A program made the position numbers and the translations under genes. A stretch of DNA of 64,000 nt from Arthrobacter_M sp030063245 (GTDB lineage: Bacteria; Actinomycetota; Actinomycetes; Actinomycetales; Micrococcaceae). The stretch's first letter is position 1, and each line of letters begins with the position of its first letter. The notes beneath the pieces were generated by a model. That model saw only the letters and a list, made by a program, of their open reading frames with translations. It had not been told where the DNA came from and searched no databases. The DNA lies in NCBI RefSeq assembly GCF_051131705.1, contig NZ_CP180316.1, forward strand, positions 1-64,000, in the 5' to 3' direction. This document shows positions 30,560-38,773 of the stretch, piece by piece.

Positions 30560-31353
30560 CCGCGTCCGCCGTTCTTGACCGGAAGCAGCCGGAAAACGAT
30601 TTTGGTCCGGCCCATCGTCACGGTTGAGCCGTCGGTGAGCTCGGCGGTGCCGGAGACCTTGCGTCCGTTGACATAGCTCCCATTGGTGGAACGCAAATCC
30701 ACAGCGACGGACTGTCCGTTCTCGGTGCGGATTTCAAGATGCTTACGGGAGACGCCCGTGTCATCGATGAGGATGTCGGCTTCCGAGGACCGGCCCAAAA
30801 TAATGCTCGGCGCGTTGAGCGAGTAGCGTTGCCCGTCGATGTCCAGCACGGGCTGAAGATTCTGCACGGCGGCACGGGCGGCCTGACGCGGCGGGGCAGC
30901 GGGTACATTGGCCGGGTATCCAGGGTGCGCCGGAACGGAGGCTTGGTTTTCTTCAGGATCGGGCTCGGCTGGACGCCGGCCGGCCTTTTCGGTCCGTGAG
31001 CTGATTTCGAAGATGCCCGTCTTTAGTCCGGCGTCCTGGTGGAAGGCCACCCGGACCGGGCCCTGCAGCACGTAGCCCTGACTGCGGCAATGATCGATGA
31101 CCACGTCGCACAGCTCTTCGGCAAGTGCGGTGCCCCAGCTGCGGGCGCGTTCGAAGTCCTGCTCACTGAGTTGGATTTCAAAGACATTGGGGGTCAAGGT
31201 ACGGCCGGCGGCCAGCGTCATGGCTTTATCATCCAGCTCTCGGCGCAGCCGGCTTGCGATTTCGACCGGCTGCATCTGGGCCTTGGAACCGCGTGAGAAG
31301 GCGCCGCGTACGGCTTTTTCGATGCCCTTTTCGACATTATCCAGTAATCCCAT
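30556..31353 (-). CDS. fhaA: FhaA: DUF3662 and FHA domain protein
   Basis: FhaA binds phosphorylated MviN in mycobacteria and controls lipid II export. The protein has the N-terminal DUF3662 domain (about 1-125, MGLLDNVEKGIEKAVRGAFS), a Pro/Ala-rich linker, and a C-terminal FHA domain with IILGRSSEADILIDDTGVSR and STNGSYVNGRKV. ATG 31353 is preferred because GAGGAGAG lies just upstream; the longer frame to 31554 is not family-like. It gives 265 residues, short for the family because of a short linker. It is the first gene of the leftward cluster. Confidence 0.94.
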   Translation of the reverse strand: MGLLDNVEKGIEKAVRGAFSRGSKAQMQPVEIASRLRRELDDKAMTLAAGRTLTPNVFEIQLSEQDFERARSWGTALAEELCDVVIDHCRSQGYVLQGPVRVAFHQDAGLKTGIFEISSRTEKAGRRPAEPDPEENQASVPAHPGYPANVPAAPPRQAARAAVQNLQPVLDIDGQRYSLNAPSIILGRSSEADILIDDTGVSRKHLEIRTENGQSVAVDLRSTNGSYVNGRKVSGTAELTDGSTVTMGRTKIVFRLLPVKNGGRG

Positions 31354-31768
31354 CGGCTCTCTCCTCACGTGTTCTCGTTGTCCGGCCAGTCCTGCGCCGC
31401 CGCCGGTCAGCTTACGGGTTAGCAGCTGTTCCGGCGCTGCGGCGCAGTGCGGACGCTCCAATAGCGGGAGGTCCGGCAAAAGTTCGCTCATCCCGATACT
31501 ACTGGGCCAGTCTGCGAAAACCGTATCTGCCAACGGATCAGGGCGTAGATTCATCCTTGGGTACGGTTTCGTATGTGCCGGGTTGGTTCAATCTGTTTCC
31601 CCCTGTGGCTGTCGCGCGCCGGCCATGACGAGCTCATCGAACCGCCTGCGGTCGGAGGATGGAGCCCGCGCCGGAGCCGTTTAGGTGTTTCGGCCAGGTG
31701 TCCGGTAATCTTGATCTCGCTGTTCTTTTGGTTCCGGTTTTTGAACCGGAAGCCCACAAGACAGCAGC

Positions 31769-31851
31769 GCGCGAGTGGCGGAACGGCAGACGCGCTGGCT
31801 TCAGGTGCCAGTGTCCGAAAGGGCGTGGGGGTTCAAATCCCCCCTCGCGCA
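31769..31851 (+). tRNA. leuT: tRNA-Leu (anticodon CAG)
   Basis: An 83-base class II tRNA with acceptor GCGCGAG and CTCGCGC, a long variable arm TGTCCGAAAGGGCG, an anticodon stem CTGGC/GCCAG around loop TTCAGGT reading CAG, and T arm GGGGGTTCAAATCCCCC. The CCA end is not encoded. The 3' end doubles as the left attachment site of an integrated element. Confidence 0.96.
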
Positions 31852-31852
31852 C
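31831..31852 (+). other. attL: Left attachment site (attL) in tRNA-Leu
   Basis: The 22-base segment from 31831 in the tRNA 3' end, from the T loop to the last acceptor bases, is repeated exactly at 36838-36859. The flanks diverge on both sides. This is the classic footprint of tyrosine recombinase integration into a tRNA gene, with the tRNA kept intact. Confidence 0.88.
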
Positions 31853-31857
31853 ATTGA

Positions 31858-31883
31858 GAGGCCCGGTTTTCCGGGCCTCTTTT
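31858..31883 (+). terminator. Terminator following tRNA-Leu
   Basis: A 9-bp stem, GAGGCCCGG with CCGGGCCTC, encloses TTTT and ends in TTTT at 31880-31883. It lies within the integrated element just past attL, so the element supplies the stop signal for the tRNA. Confidence 0.9.
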
Positions 31884-31926
31884 GCGTTTAAGGCCCGTTT
31901 TTCGTGCTCGTGATACTGGGATGATA

Positions 31927-32241
31927 CTAAGTGTTCGGTTTCCCGGGACGCCTAAAGTCGTTGGCCTCATCATTCAGCGATGGAGCAAGAGCGGATATCG
32001 TGGCCTCCCCCTTTACTTGAACATGCACCCGCACCATTGCCAGCCCATCGCTGTTAGACAGGTCAAGTGATATGGACTCAACGACGGACCACGTTCCATC
32101 GACCAGGAGCACCTCCGTTCCAACAGGTGGAAATATGGGGTCAGCGAATGCGGCCACCCTGGCGTTGAATTGGTCGATAAACAGCGTCTGATAGCCGGAT
32201 AACCGGTCATCCTCGAAGTGGTGGACTATGTGAGCATTCAT
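31927..32241 (-). CDS. Hypothetical protein of the integrated element
   Basis: A 104-residue protein starting MNAHIVHHFEDDRLSGYQ with GGAGGAAC a few bases before the ATG at 32241, a good ribosome site. It is soluble and mixed in charge, with no recognisable domain or membrane segment. It is the first gene inside attL and may be a small element protein. Confidence 0.6.
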   Translation of the reverse strand: MNAHIVHHFEDDRLSGYQTLFIDQFNARVAAFADPIFPPVGTEVLLVDGTWSVVESISLDLSNSDGLAMVRVHVQVKGEATISALAPSLNDEANDFRRPGKPNT

Positions 32242-32340
32242 GCTGTTCCTCCGTAGAGTAATACGCCGAACGTTTCGGCGGCTTGCTGTTGCATACCCGG
32301 CATTACGTGAGCGTAAACCCAGGACTCCTGACCTAGCGCT

Positions 32341-34608
32341 TTAATCGCTGAGCGACGTTTCGCGTTTCTTTGTCTCGAATCGCAGGATCCGGTCCGTGCC
32401 TGGGTAACGGGTTTCGGTGCTGGTGAGGTGGTCGCAGAGTTCGGCGATCGCGGCCGTGGCCCGTTTGGTGGGGAGGGGGTCGAGGCGGATGGTGAGGTAG
32501 CCGTCCCGGCCGGGGTCGATGTCGCCGCTGGTCGTGAGAGCCTGCCGGATCAGGGCGTGGGCTTCGTCGTCGGCGCGGGCGTAGCCGGTGTTGGTGCGGA
32601 TCTCCCTGGCCAGGGTGGACGCGGTGTTGAACGCGGCCATCCGGATCGCGTGGGTGAGCAGTTTCGTCTCGGTGTCCAGGACCTGCTGGCCCGGGGCGAT
32701 GTCACCAAGGGGTACCCGGGCCGGGATCTCCTTATGCACCGCCTGCGCCTCCTCGAAGACGGTTTGGGCGGTGAAAAGGTCCGCGGTGATCGCGTTGTGC
32801 CCGGCATTGGTGATCAGGACCGTGGCCGTTCCCGGCGCCGGGGTCCGGGCCGCCAGCAACGCGGCATCGGTGTCGGCGAGGGCCTTCCCGTACCGGGTTT
32901 TGGCGGTAAGTACGTTCTGGTAGGCCTTGCGTTTGGCCGGGTTCGGCACCGACCGTTCCGGATCATCATCGGTACTGGTGTAGGCGTCGTGGGAATCCAG
33001 GGCGAAGCGGATCCTGGCGTAGCGGAAGTAGTTCTCCTGCCGCCACCTGGCACCCATACGGTAAATCGCTTCCCCGGTAGCGAGGTCTGTGTCGGTGGTG
33101 AGGATGTGGATCTGCCGTAACCCGCCTGCCGGGACCTTGACCTTGCGGCTGATCTGGCGCATCGACAACACTTCCCCGGTAGTTCCGACAGGCACCTCGA
33201 CCCGGATGTCGGCCGCGGCCCAGGTCCGGGTTTGTCCGTGTTCGTCGGTGTGCGTGACCTCGCTGAAGAGGGAGTCGTCGATGTCCCCGGTGGTGCCCTT
33301 GCGCCAGGTCAGCACATCGAAGCCTTGCCCGCTCATGTGTTGGAACAGGGCCGGGGACCAGCCGCCCCGGTCGAAACCGACCAGCACCCTGCGGTCATCG
33401 CCGATAATCAATCGCAGGGTCGGCAGGAGCCGGCGCAGTTCCCCGGTCAGCGCGGCCCCGGGTTCGGCCATGACCACCAGCACCGGGGACCCGTGTCCGT
33501 CGGCGACCCAGGTCTCCTCGGTCGCCGGGACCGGGAACTTCAACCTCGTGGAATGGACCTTCCCGATCTTCCTCGTGCCCTGATAGGCGCGGACATGCCC
33601 GTCAACGTAGAGCACCGCGGCCAGACCCCCGCCCTCCTCGTCACCGCTGCCGTTCAGGTGTCTGGTTGCCATCGCGGTCAGCAGTTCCCCGGCCCTGCCG
33701 GTCCCGGCCAGGGCCGCGGTTTTGCGGCGGAGGGTTTTCACTTCCGGCGCCCGGTCCAGACCCAGCACCCGTCCCATCGCGACCGGGTCGATCCGGGTTA
33801 TCCCCTCGGCCCGGGGTTCCCCGGCCAGGGCCTGAAACACCGCCCCGGTGAGGATGGTGTCCAGACCGTAAAACCCGTTCGGCAACGCCCCGAACACCTC
33901 CTTCGCACACTCCAGCAATCCGGTGTTCACCAGGGCGGGCAGGGCCAGGAACAGCCCGGCCAACGGCACCCGGGCCGCCGGGGCGAACACCGGGGCCGCG
34001 CATTCCAGCAGCCCGGTCCGGGCCCAGGCCCGTTCCCCGGACCGGTCCGCCGCAGCCGGCAGAACCGGCAGCCCTTCCGCCGGTTCGGTGATGACGGGAC
34101 CGGCTTCCGGGTCCTGCCGGGACGGGTGCGCAGTGGCCGGTTCCTGTGCGGCGGTTTCCATGGCCAATGTCCGCCGGACGGTGAATTCGGAGACACCCAC
34201 TTTCGCACCGACTGCGCGCAGTGGCAGGCCGGTGGAGCGCAAGGCGCGGATCTCGGACATCATGGATTCCGTCAGCCGGCTGGGCCCCCTCGGGCCCGGC
34301 TTTTCCGGGGCCAGACCCAACACCCCATCCATGGCCAGGATCTGGCGCCAGCGCCACAACGTGCCCGGATCCACACCGAAAGCGGCAGAAATCTCCGCCA
34401 CCGACGCGGCCTTAATGTCCGCCAGTTTCGCCGCCGTGAACCGGCGCGTCGCGGTGTCCCCGACATCCCAGGCGTAAGAGAGTTCCCCATGAACAAAAGC
34501 CCTGCCACCCGTCTCATCCTCGACCAGCGACACCGCCAGACCAATCGGGACGGCACCGGCGTCCATGGCCATCGGAAGGGGCAGTTGAGATGTCATCACG
34601 CCCATCAT
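32341..34608 (-). CDS. Large transposase-like protein (DDE-type, family not identified)
   Basis: This 755-residue protein has N-terminal helix-turn-helix segments (AEISAAFGVDPGTLWRWRQ and LRAVGAKVGVSEFTVRRTL) and a central region with acidic residues in VLYVDGHVRAYQG and VLVGFDRGGWSPALF, then EVTHTDEHGQTR, which look like DDE catalytic positions. The C-terminal part contains MGARWRQENYFRYAR, a motif seen in IS1634- and IS1380-like transposases. No terminal inverted repeats were found in 32242-32340 or 34609-34729, so it may be a truncated or unusual element. It splits the integrative element. Confidence 0.6.
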   Translation of the reverse strand: MMGVMTSQLPLPMAMDAGAVPIGLAVSLVEDETGGRAFVHGELSYAWDVGDTATRRFTAAKLADIKAASVAEISAAFGVDPGTLWRWRQILAMDGVLGLAPEKPGPRGPSRLTESMMSEIRALRSTGLPLRAVGAKVGVSEFTVRRTLAMETAAQEPATAHPSRQDPEAGPVITEPAEGLPVLPAAADRSGERAWARTGLLECAAPVFAPAARVPLAGLFLALPALVNTGLLECAKEVFGALPNGFYGLDTILTGAVFQALAGEPRAEGITRIDPVAMGRVLGLDRAPEVKTLRRKTAALAGTGRAGELLTAMATRHLNGSGDEEGGGLAAVLYVDGHVRAYQGTRKIGKVHSTRLKFPVPATEETWVADGHGSPVLVVMAEPGAALTGELRRLLPTLRLIIGDDRRVLVGFDRGGWSPALFQHMSGQGFDVLTWRKGTTGDIDDSLFSEVTHTDEHGQTRTWAAADIRVEVPVGTTGEVLSMRQISRKVKVPAGGLRQIHILTTDTDLATGEAIYRMGARWRQENYFRYARIRFALDSHDAYTSTDDDPERSVPNPAKRKAYQNVLTAKTRYGKALADTDAALLAARTPAPGTATVLITNAGHNAITADLFTAQTVFEEAQAVHKEIPARVPLGDIAPGQQVLDTETKLLTHAIRMAAFNTASTLAREIRTNTGYARADDEAHALIRQALTTSGDIDPGRDGYLTIRLDPLPTKRATAAIAELCDHLTSTETRYPGTDRILRFETKKRETSLSD

Positions 34609-34729
34609 CCACCCCTCCCGAAGCCGCCGATTATCTTGCTTAGATTCTATCGCGTCTGAGGGAAAATTAACAGCCGACCACTCAACAAAAACACCGGAAT
34701 CACACGGAAGCCATCGCGACAGTCACGCC

Positions 34730-34868
34730 CTATGTCCAGAGTCCTGAAACCCCTAGCGTGATCGTTGCGTTGGCGTGCCCCAGCCGCTCTGAAACGACCT
34801 TTACCGGGATGCCCGCGGCCAGGAGTAGGGTTGCGTGCGTATGCCTAAGATCGTGCAGCCCCCGATGA
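34730..34868 (-). pseudogene. Tyrosine recombinase (integrase) C-terminal remnant
   Basis: Read on the minus strand, this segment encodes GLHDLRHTHATLLLAAGIPV followed by KVVSERLGHANATITLGVSG and a stop at 34732-34730. This is the C-terminal catalytic block of phage integrases: HxLRH supplies the catalytic His and Arg and GHAN the second His. The N-terminal arm and the other catalytic residues, including the terminal tyrosine block, are missing, because upstream sequence turns into an unrelated frame on the other strand. It fits the 22-bp att sites. Confidence 0.85.
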
Positions 34869-35214
34869 CTGGGCACTCACCTACGCTGAGGCGCTCCAGC
34901 AGGCACACACCAGCGGCACGCCAGCACCGGGCGGGTTCGCCATCGTGGGCGTCCACACACTCACAGACCTACCCGCTAATGGGCTGTCACCCGAGGGCAC
35001 GGACACGCACCTTGTCATGGTGGAGTACCACAGCACAGGCACACGCCTGACTCTCACAACGGGCAGTGACGACGCCGCCTTCATCGAGACCATCAGCCAC
35101 AGCATCAGCGGCCCGGTTGGGGTTGACGCAACCATGTTCCACTTCTTCCGTGTCGGCTGGCCGACGGACTGGGACAACGCCGCAGACCCCGACGCCTTAG
35201 CGTGCAGGCCATGA
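34866..35214 (+). pseudogene. Truncated hypothetical gene abutting the integrase remnant
   Basis: An open frame without a start near its left end reads DDWALTYAEALQQAHTSGTP, then GFAIVGVHTLTDLPANGLSP and ends at a stop at 35212-35214. A GTG at 34945 is an internal start candidate. It has coherent protein-like composition but no recognised domain. It adjoins the integrase fragment, which suggests a deletion joined two unrelated genes. Confidence 0.4.
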
Positions 35215-35299
35215 CCCCCACCCCCACAGGGCGAGAGGGCACCCACCCCCGCACCGTACCCGGATTTCTGCACACTATTTTTTGGATTGGAGTTTTGTC

Positions 35300-35890
35300 G
35301 TGACTGGTGCTGTCGATAGGAATTTTGAGGCGGCTGCTGCTGCTGGTTGGGTTCCGTACCGAGATACTGGCCGAATGGGCGGACAACGTTGGTTCTTACT
35401 TTAGTGAGGAGGAAATCATGGGCGCGGTGGCTGACTATGAAATGACTTCCCCGGAGGATTTGGAGGCATGGATCGACAGGCCTTATGTTGCTGCGGCTGG
35501 CGTTGATTGGGGTTACGCCCAGGATGCCAACGCCTTAACGTTGGTGAGCGTGTTGGAGGATTACGGCCAGAATCGTGGGCTTTTGGGGGAGGGGCTGGTG
35601 TTTTTCATCCCGTATCTGGAGGTGAGGCACAAGTGGGCTTATTCAGCGTTCATTGACCGCATTGTCGAGGTGGCGGGGAAGTACTATTTGCGGACGTTGG
35701 CGAGTGAGACGAATGGTGTGGGCCAGTACCCGACTGAGGATTTGCGGCTTCGCATGTACAACGCTAACCGTGATTCTAACGTGGCTTCGGTGGTTACCGA
35801 TGTGAGGCGTAAGCAGTCGGGTTTCTCGATGATTCGGGGGCTTCTTCAGCTAACGCCGTATCCGTTTAGCCTGATACCGGTGTATAGCCT
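35300..35890 (+). pseudogene. Phage terminase large subunit remnant
   Basis: A GTG at 35300 starts a frame that reads MTGAVDRNFEAAAAAGW and soon stops. In another frame the text continues EILAEWADNVGSYFSEEEIM and AAGVDWGYAQDANALTLVSV, then KWAYSAFIDRIVEVAGKYYL. The latter is like the RNase H-like nuclease half of large terminases, with the acidic VDWG motif. The ATPase half seems deleted. Coding quality ends near 35890. It is a prophage relic. Confidence 0.6.
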
Positions 35891-35996
35891 GTTATATACC
35901 CCCGGTTCCGGTTACACCCGGTCTGGACGGCGTGCACGTCCAGGCGCTCATCCCTGGGGGCTGCTGGGGGTGCTCCGTGCCATTGCTGGGCATGGC

Positions 35997-36485
35997 CTAA
36001 AGGTCCTTTTCGCAGTAGTAGACTCGCCGCTCAACCGGCCACGACGACTTGGACGGGACCGCCATATTCCGGGACTTGAACCCGTCCTCATCCGCTTCGC
36101 AGTCGTCACAGATCAAGACGCTGTGGCACCGTGCCGCGATACTCGGATACATGCAGTCGGTGGAGACCGTTTCCTCACAACGGGGGCACCGAACGTGCTG
36201 CTCCGGGTCCGGGATGTTGATGAAGTCCGGTGTGAGTTCGCGGAACCGTTCGAGTACCTGACCCGGGGTCATCACGTCCGGGTCATACAATCCGGCTGTG
36301 ACTTCGCGGCGGATGGTCCGGGACGAAAATGCGTCGGAGATTAGGCCTTGTAGCGCTGACTGAATCACTGATAAATCCCACTTGCGGCGCATACATTTAG
36401 TGAGTTCGGTCAAGTTTTGCAATTCCTTAAAGCTGAGACGGCTCGGGGCGTTGGTGATCCTTGCGGGGCTTGTTACGCTCGACAT
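35997..36485 (-). CDS. Hypothetical protein with a zinc-ribbon-like cysteine cluster
   Basis: A 162-residue protein starting MSSVTSPARITNAPSRLSF at the ATG at 36485, with AAGGAGC just upstream. Its C-terminal half holds CPRC, TDC and ICDDC motifs, a possible zinc ribbon, and it contains VRREVTAGLYDPDV-like basic residues. The N-terminal half is basic and helical (SVIQSALQGLISDAFSSRTI). It is likely an element-borne DNA- or RNA-binding protein; the function is unknown. Confidence 0.55.
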   Translation of the reverse strand: MSSVTSPARITNAPSRLSFKELQNLTELTKCMRRKWDLSVIQSALQGLISDAFSSRTIRREVTAGLYDPDVMTPGQVLERFRELTPDFINIPDPEQHVRCPRCEETVSTDCMYPSIAARCHSVLICDDCEADEDGFKSRNMAVPSKSSWPVERRVYYCEKDL

Positions 36486-36567
36486 AATGACTTGCTCCTT
36501 AATTGGTTGGTGTTGGTCTAAACGGCTTCGGTATCCGGCTTGGTGGCGGTGATACCGGGACCGTTTC

Positions 36568-36768
36568 CTATTGGATGGGTACTGCGAGCAGCTCCCGCAG
36601 CTCCCGGACGCTGACCACCCGGCGCGGGTTGCCGTTCGCATCCAAGCCGCTGATGATTTCCTCCAGACATTCGCGGAGACTCATCTCCAGCCTTCCCGTG
36701 ATACTGAACGCGATACTGCCGCCCCTGCTTTTACCTGTATTGGGATGCTGTTTTAGGTTCGTTGCCAT
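36568..36768 (-). CDS. Small hypothetical element protein
   Basis: A 66-residue protein, MATNLKQHPNTGKSRGGSIA onward, with a helical, acidic C-terminal half (MSLRECLEEIISGLDANGNP). It has no recognised domain and a GGAAG-type ribosome site close to the ATG. It is the last gene before attR on the minus strand and precedes the zinc-ribbon gene by 82 bases. Confidence 0.45.
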   Translation of the reverse strand: MATNLKQHPNTGKSRGGSIAFSITGRLEMSLRECLEEIISGLDANGNPRRVVSVRELRELLAVPIQ

Positions 36769-36837
36769 TTCTTCCGCCCTCGATTTATTGGCTGAAAATG
36801 GGCCTAAACGACGCTAAATGCTGGTCAGGGGACATAT

Positions 36838-36859
36838 GTTCAAATCCCCCCTCGCGCAC
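36838..36859 (+). other. attR: Right attachment site (attR)
   Basis: An exact 22-base copy of the tRNA-Leu 3' end (31831-31852), preceded by unrelated sequence, marks the right end of the integrated element. Before integration this sequence, joined to the tRNA, would have been followed by the terminator at 36898. Confidence 0.88.
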
Positions 36860-36897
36860 GCTTAGCAGTTTCAGACTGGAAACGGTTTGAGAGCAGG

Positions 36898-36932
36898 AAA
36901 GTCCCGCAGGTTTCGGCCTGCGGGACTTTTTT
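36898..36932 (+). terminator. Original tRNA-Leu terminator, now beyond attR
   Basis: A 13-bp stem, AAAGTCCCGCAGG with CCTGCGGGACTTT, closes a TTTCGG loop and ends in a T run at 36927-36932. It lies 38 bases past attR and is probably the tRNA-Leu terminator from before insertion. Confidence 0.88.
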
Positions 36933-36978
36933 ATGGTCCGGGACGGGTTGCGGGTTCGGCTCCGGACGGCGGCCAGGA

Positions 36979-37140
36979 TCATTTGACGTAGCGCCAGAGG
37001 TACACGCCATAGTGATAGCGGCCCTGGATGACCATCAGGGGAAAAGATATGCGCTCTCCTGCCATGCGGCGTAGTCGTCAGCGGCCATGAGGACCGCGTT
37101 TCCGGCCCTGACGTGGTACCAGAACTTTGTACCGCGTGAC
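36979..37140 (-). pseudogene. YefM/YoeB toxin-antitoxin relic
   Basis: On the minus strand the segment 37140-37035 encodes KVLVPRQGR in one frame, then shifts to NAVLMAADDYAAWQESAYLF, which matches the C-terminal half of the YefM/Phd antitoxin (compare AVLMSLEEYNSLEETAYLL in E. coli YefM). In a third frame from about 37045 to 36979 it encodes LMVIQGRYHYGVYLWRYVK and a stop, like the YoeB toxin end (ACRYHY). The loss of the toxin body and the frameshift show that it is inactive. Confidence 0.65.
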
Positions 37141-37216
37141 CGGGCTCTCACCGGGGAATAGTCGGTGCGCGGTGCCCATTACGCCAACTGAACCCGCCCC
37201 AACCGGAAAGAGCCCC

Positions 37217-38290
37217 GTGAACCTGTTTTCCCCTTTGACCCTCGGTCCCCTGGAACTGCCCAATAGGTTGGTGATGGCGCCACTCACCCGGTCGCGCGCC
37301 GGACGCGATGGTGTACCCGGGCCGCTGATGGTGAAACATTACCGGCAGCGTGCCTCGCTTGGACTGATCGTCAGCGAAGGAACCTACCCGAGCCATGCCG
37401 GCCAGGGGTTCCCGGGCCAGCCTGGCCTGGTGACGGCGGAACAGCTTGCCGGCTGGGGAAAGGTCACGGAGGCGGTCCACGCCGACGGTGGCCGCATCTT
37501 TGCCCAGGTCATGCATGCCGGCCGTGTCACCCACGAGGCCACCACCGGCGGATACGCCGTGGTCGGGCCCAGCCCGGTCGCGATCGATGGGGTAACCAGG
37601 ACGTACGACGGTAAGCAGCCGTATCCTGTCCCGCACGAGCTCACCGCTGCAGAGCTGCCGCTGGTTTGCGCGGAGTTTGTCCAGGCGTCCCGTAACGCGG
37701 TAGAGGTCGGATTCGACGGCGTTGAACTGCATGGCGCGAACGGTTATCTGCTGCACGAATTCCTGGCTCCCTCCACTAACCGGCGCGTGGACGGTTATGG
37801 CGGCTCTCCGGCAGCCCGGGCGCGCTTTGTTGTCGAAGTTGTGCGGGCAGTGGCGGCGGAGATCGGGGCCGACCGGGTGGGAATCCGTGTTTCACCCGAG
37901 CACAATGTCCAGGGGACGATGGAAACCGATGCCGACGACGTCCGGGCCACCTACGGTGCGCTGGTGGACGCGATCGCGCCGCTGGGGTTGGCCTATTTGA
38001 GTATTCTGCATAAGGATCCGGCCGGAGACCTGGTGCGCCATTTGCGCGCCAGGTTCGAAGGTCCGCTGCTGATCAACAGCGGCTTCGGGGTCCTGACAAC
38101 GCGTGATGAAGCGCTGGCCCTGATGGCGGACGGCCATGCTGATGCCGTCGTGGTGGGCAGGCCGGCGATAGCCAATCCCGATCTGGTCCGCCGGTGGCGG
38201 GAGGACCTGCCGTTGAATACGCCGGATCCGCTGACTTTTTACACCGAGGGGGCACGCGGATACACCGACTATCCGGTGCTGGGGCACTAA
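37217..38290 (+). CDS. Old Yellow Enzyme family alkene reductase
   Basis: The 357-residue flavoenzyme reduces activated C=C bonds with NADPH. It begins MNLFSPLTLGPLELPNRLVM APLTR-like, has VELHGANGYLLHEFLAP with the His-x-x-Asn substrate pair, STNRRVDGYGGS, and the C-terminal LLINSGFG and ADAVVVGRPAIANPDL that close the FMN site. GTG 37217 is chosen over the longer frame from 37127 as it begins at the conserved fold and has GGAAAGAG upstream. Its substrate could be N-ethylmaleimide, xenobiotic alkenes or nitro compounds. Confidence 0.93.
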   Translation: MNLFSPLTLGPLELPNRLVMAPLTRSRAGRDGVPGPLMVKHYRQRASLGLIVSEGTYPSHAGQGFPGQPGLVTAEQLAGWGKVTEAVHADGGRIFAQVMHAGRVTHEATTGGYAVVGPSPVAIDGVTRTYDGKQPYPVPHELTAAELPLVCAEFVQASRNAVEVGFDGVELHGANGYLLHEFLAPSTNRRVDGYGGSPAARARFVVEVVRAVAAEIGADRVGIRVSPEHNVQGTMETDADDVRATYGALVDAIAPLGLAYLSILHKDPAGDLVRHLRARFEGPLLINSGFGVLTTRDEALALMADGHADAVVVGRPAIANPDLVRRWREDLPLNTPDPLTFYTEGARGYTDYPVLGH

Positions 38291-38407
38291 CCAACGTAAC
38301 GGACGAGTCCGTCCGGGATCGCGGCGTCGAGGAACCCCCCCCGTCCCCTCCGGCGCCGTGAGTTTGTGGCAGGATGGACCAAAAGCAGCTACGAAGGCGG
38401 CCCCGCA

Positions 38408-38728
38408 ATGATCTTCATCGTCGTTAAATTCAACGTCAAGCCGGACTGGTCGGACCGCTGGCTGGACCTGACCCGTGGCTTCACCGAGGCTACTCGCCAA
38501 GAGCCCGGCAATCTCTGGTTCGACTGGTCCCGCAGCGTGGATAAACCCCACGAATTTATTCTGGTGGAGGCCTTCCAGGACGACGCGGCCGGAGAGCACG
38601 TCAACAGTGCACACTTCCAACAGGCCATGAAGATCATGCCGCAGGCCTTGGTGGAGACACCGCACATCATCAGCGAAAAGATCGGAGCCGAGGGCTGGGG
38701 CCGGATGAGCGAGCTCACGATCGGGTAG
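38408..38728 (+). CDS. ABM-domain putative quinol monooxygenase
   Basis: A 106-residue ferredoxin-like protein, MIFIVVKFNVKPDWSDRWLD onward, with the antibiotic biosynthesis monooxygenase (ABM, YgiN-like) fold. The EFILVEAFQDDAAGEHVNSA and HFQQAMKI parts are the family core. ATG 38408 starts exactly at the conserved beta-strand. It is about 118 bases downstream of the alkene reductase. YgiN acts on quinols; that function is only a family-level expectation. Confidence 0.85.
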   Translation: MIFIVVKFNVKPDWSDRWLDLTRGFTEATRQEPGNLWFDWSRSVDKPHEFILVEAFQDDAAGEHVNSAHFQQAMKIMPQALVETPHIISEKIGAEGWGRMSELTIG

Positions 38729-38773
38729 CGGCTCCGCGGCGGACAGCTTCCGCGCGGACCCGCCTCGCGGCGG

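Larger units (their letters stand above)
31831..36859. mobile_element. Degraded integrative element (prophage or genomic island) in tRNA-Leu
   Basis: The 5-kb interval is bounded by a 22-bp direct repeat of the tRNA-Leu 3' end. It carries remnants of a tyrosine integrase (34730-34868) and a phage large terminase (35300-35890), a large transposase-like gene, and small unknown genes. No full integrase is present, so the element is probably immobile. The gene spacing and translation quality are poor relative to the flanks. Confidence 0.85.

Noticed and set aside
31354..31554. Longer fhaA start at 31554
   Set aside because: The extra residues are not part of the DUF3662 family, and the ribosome site lies at 31353.
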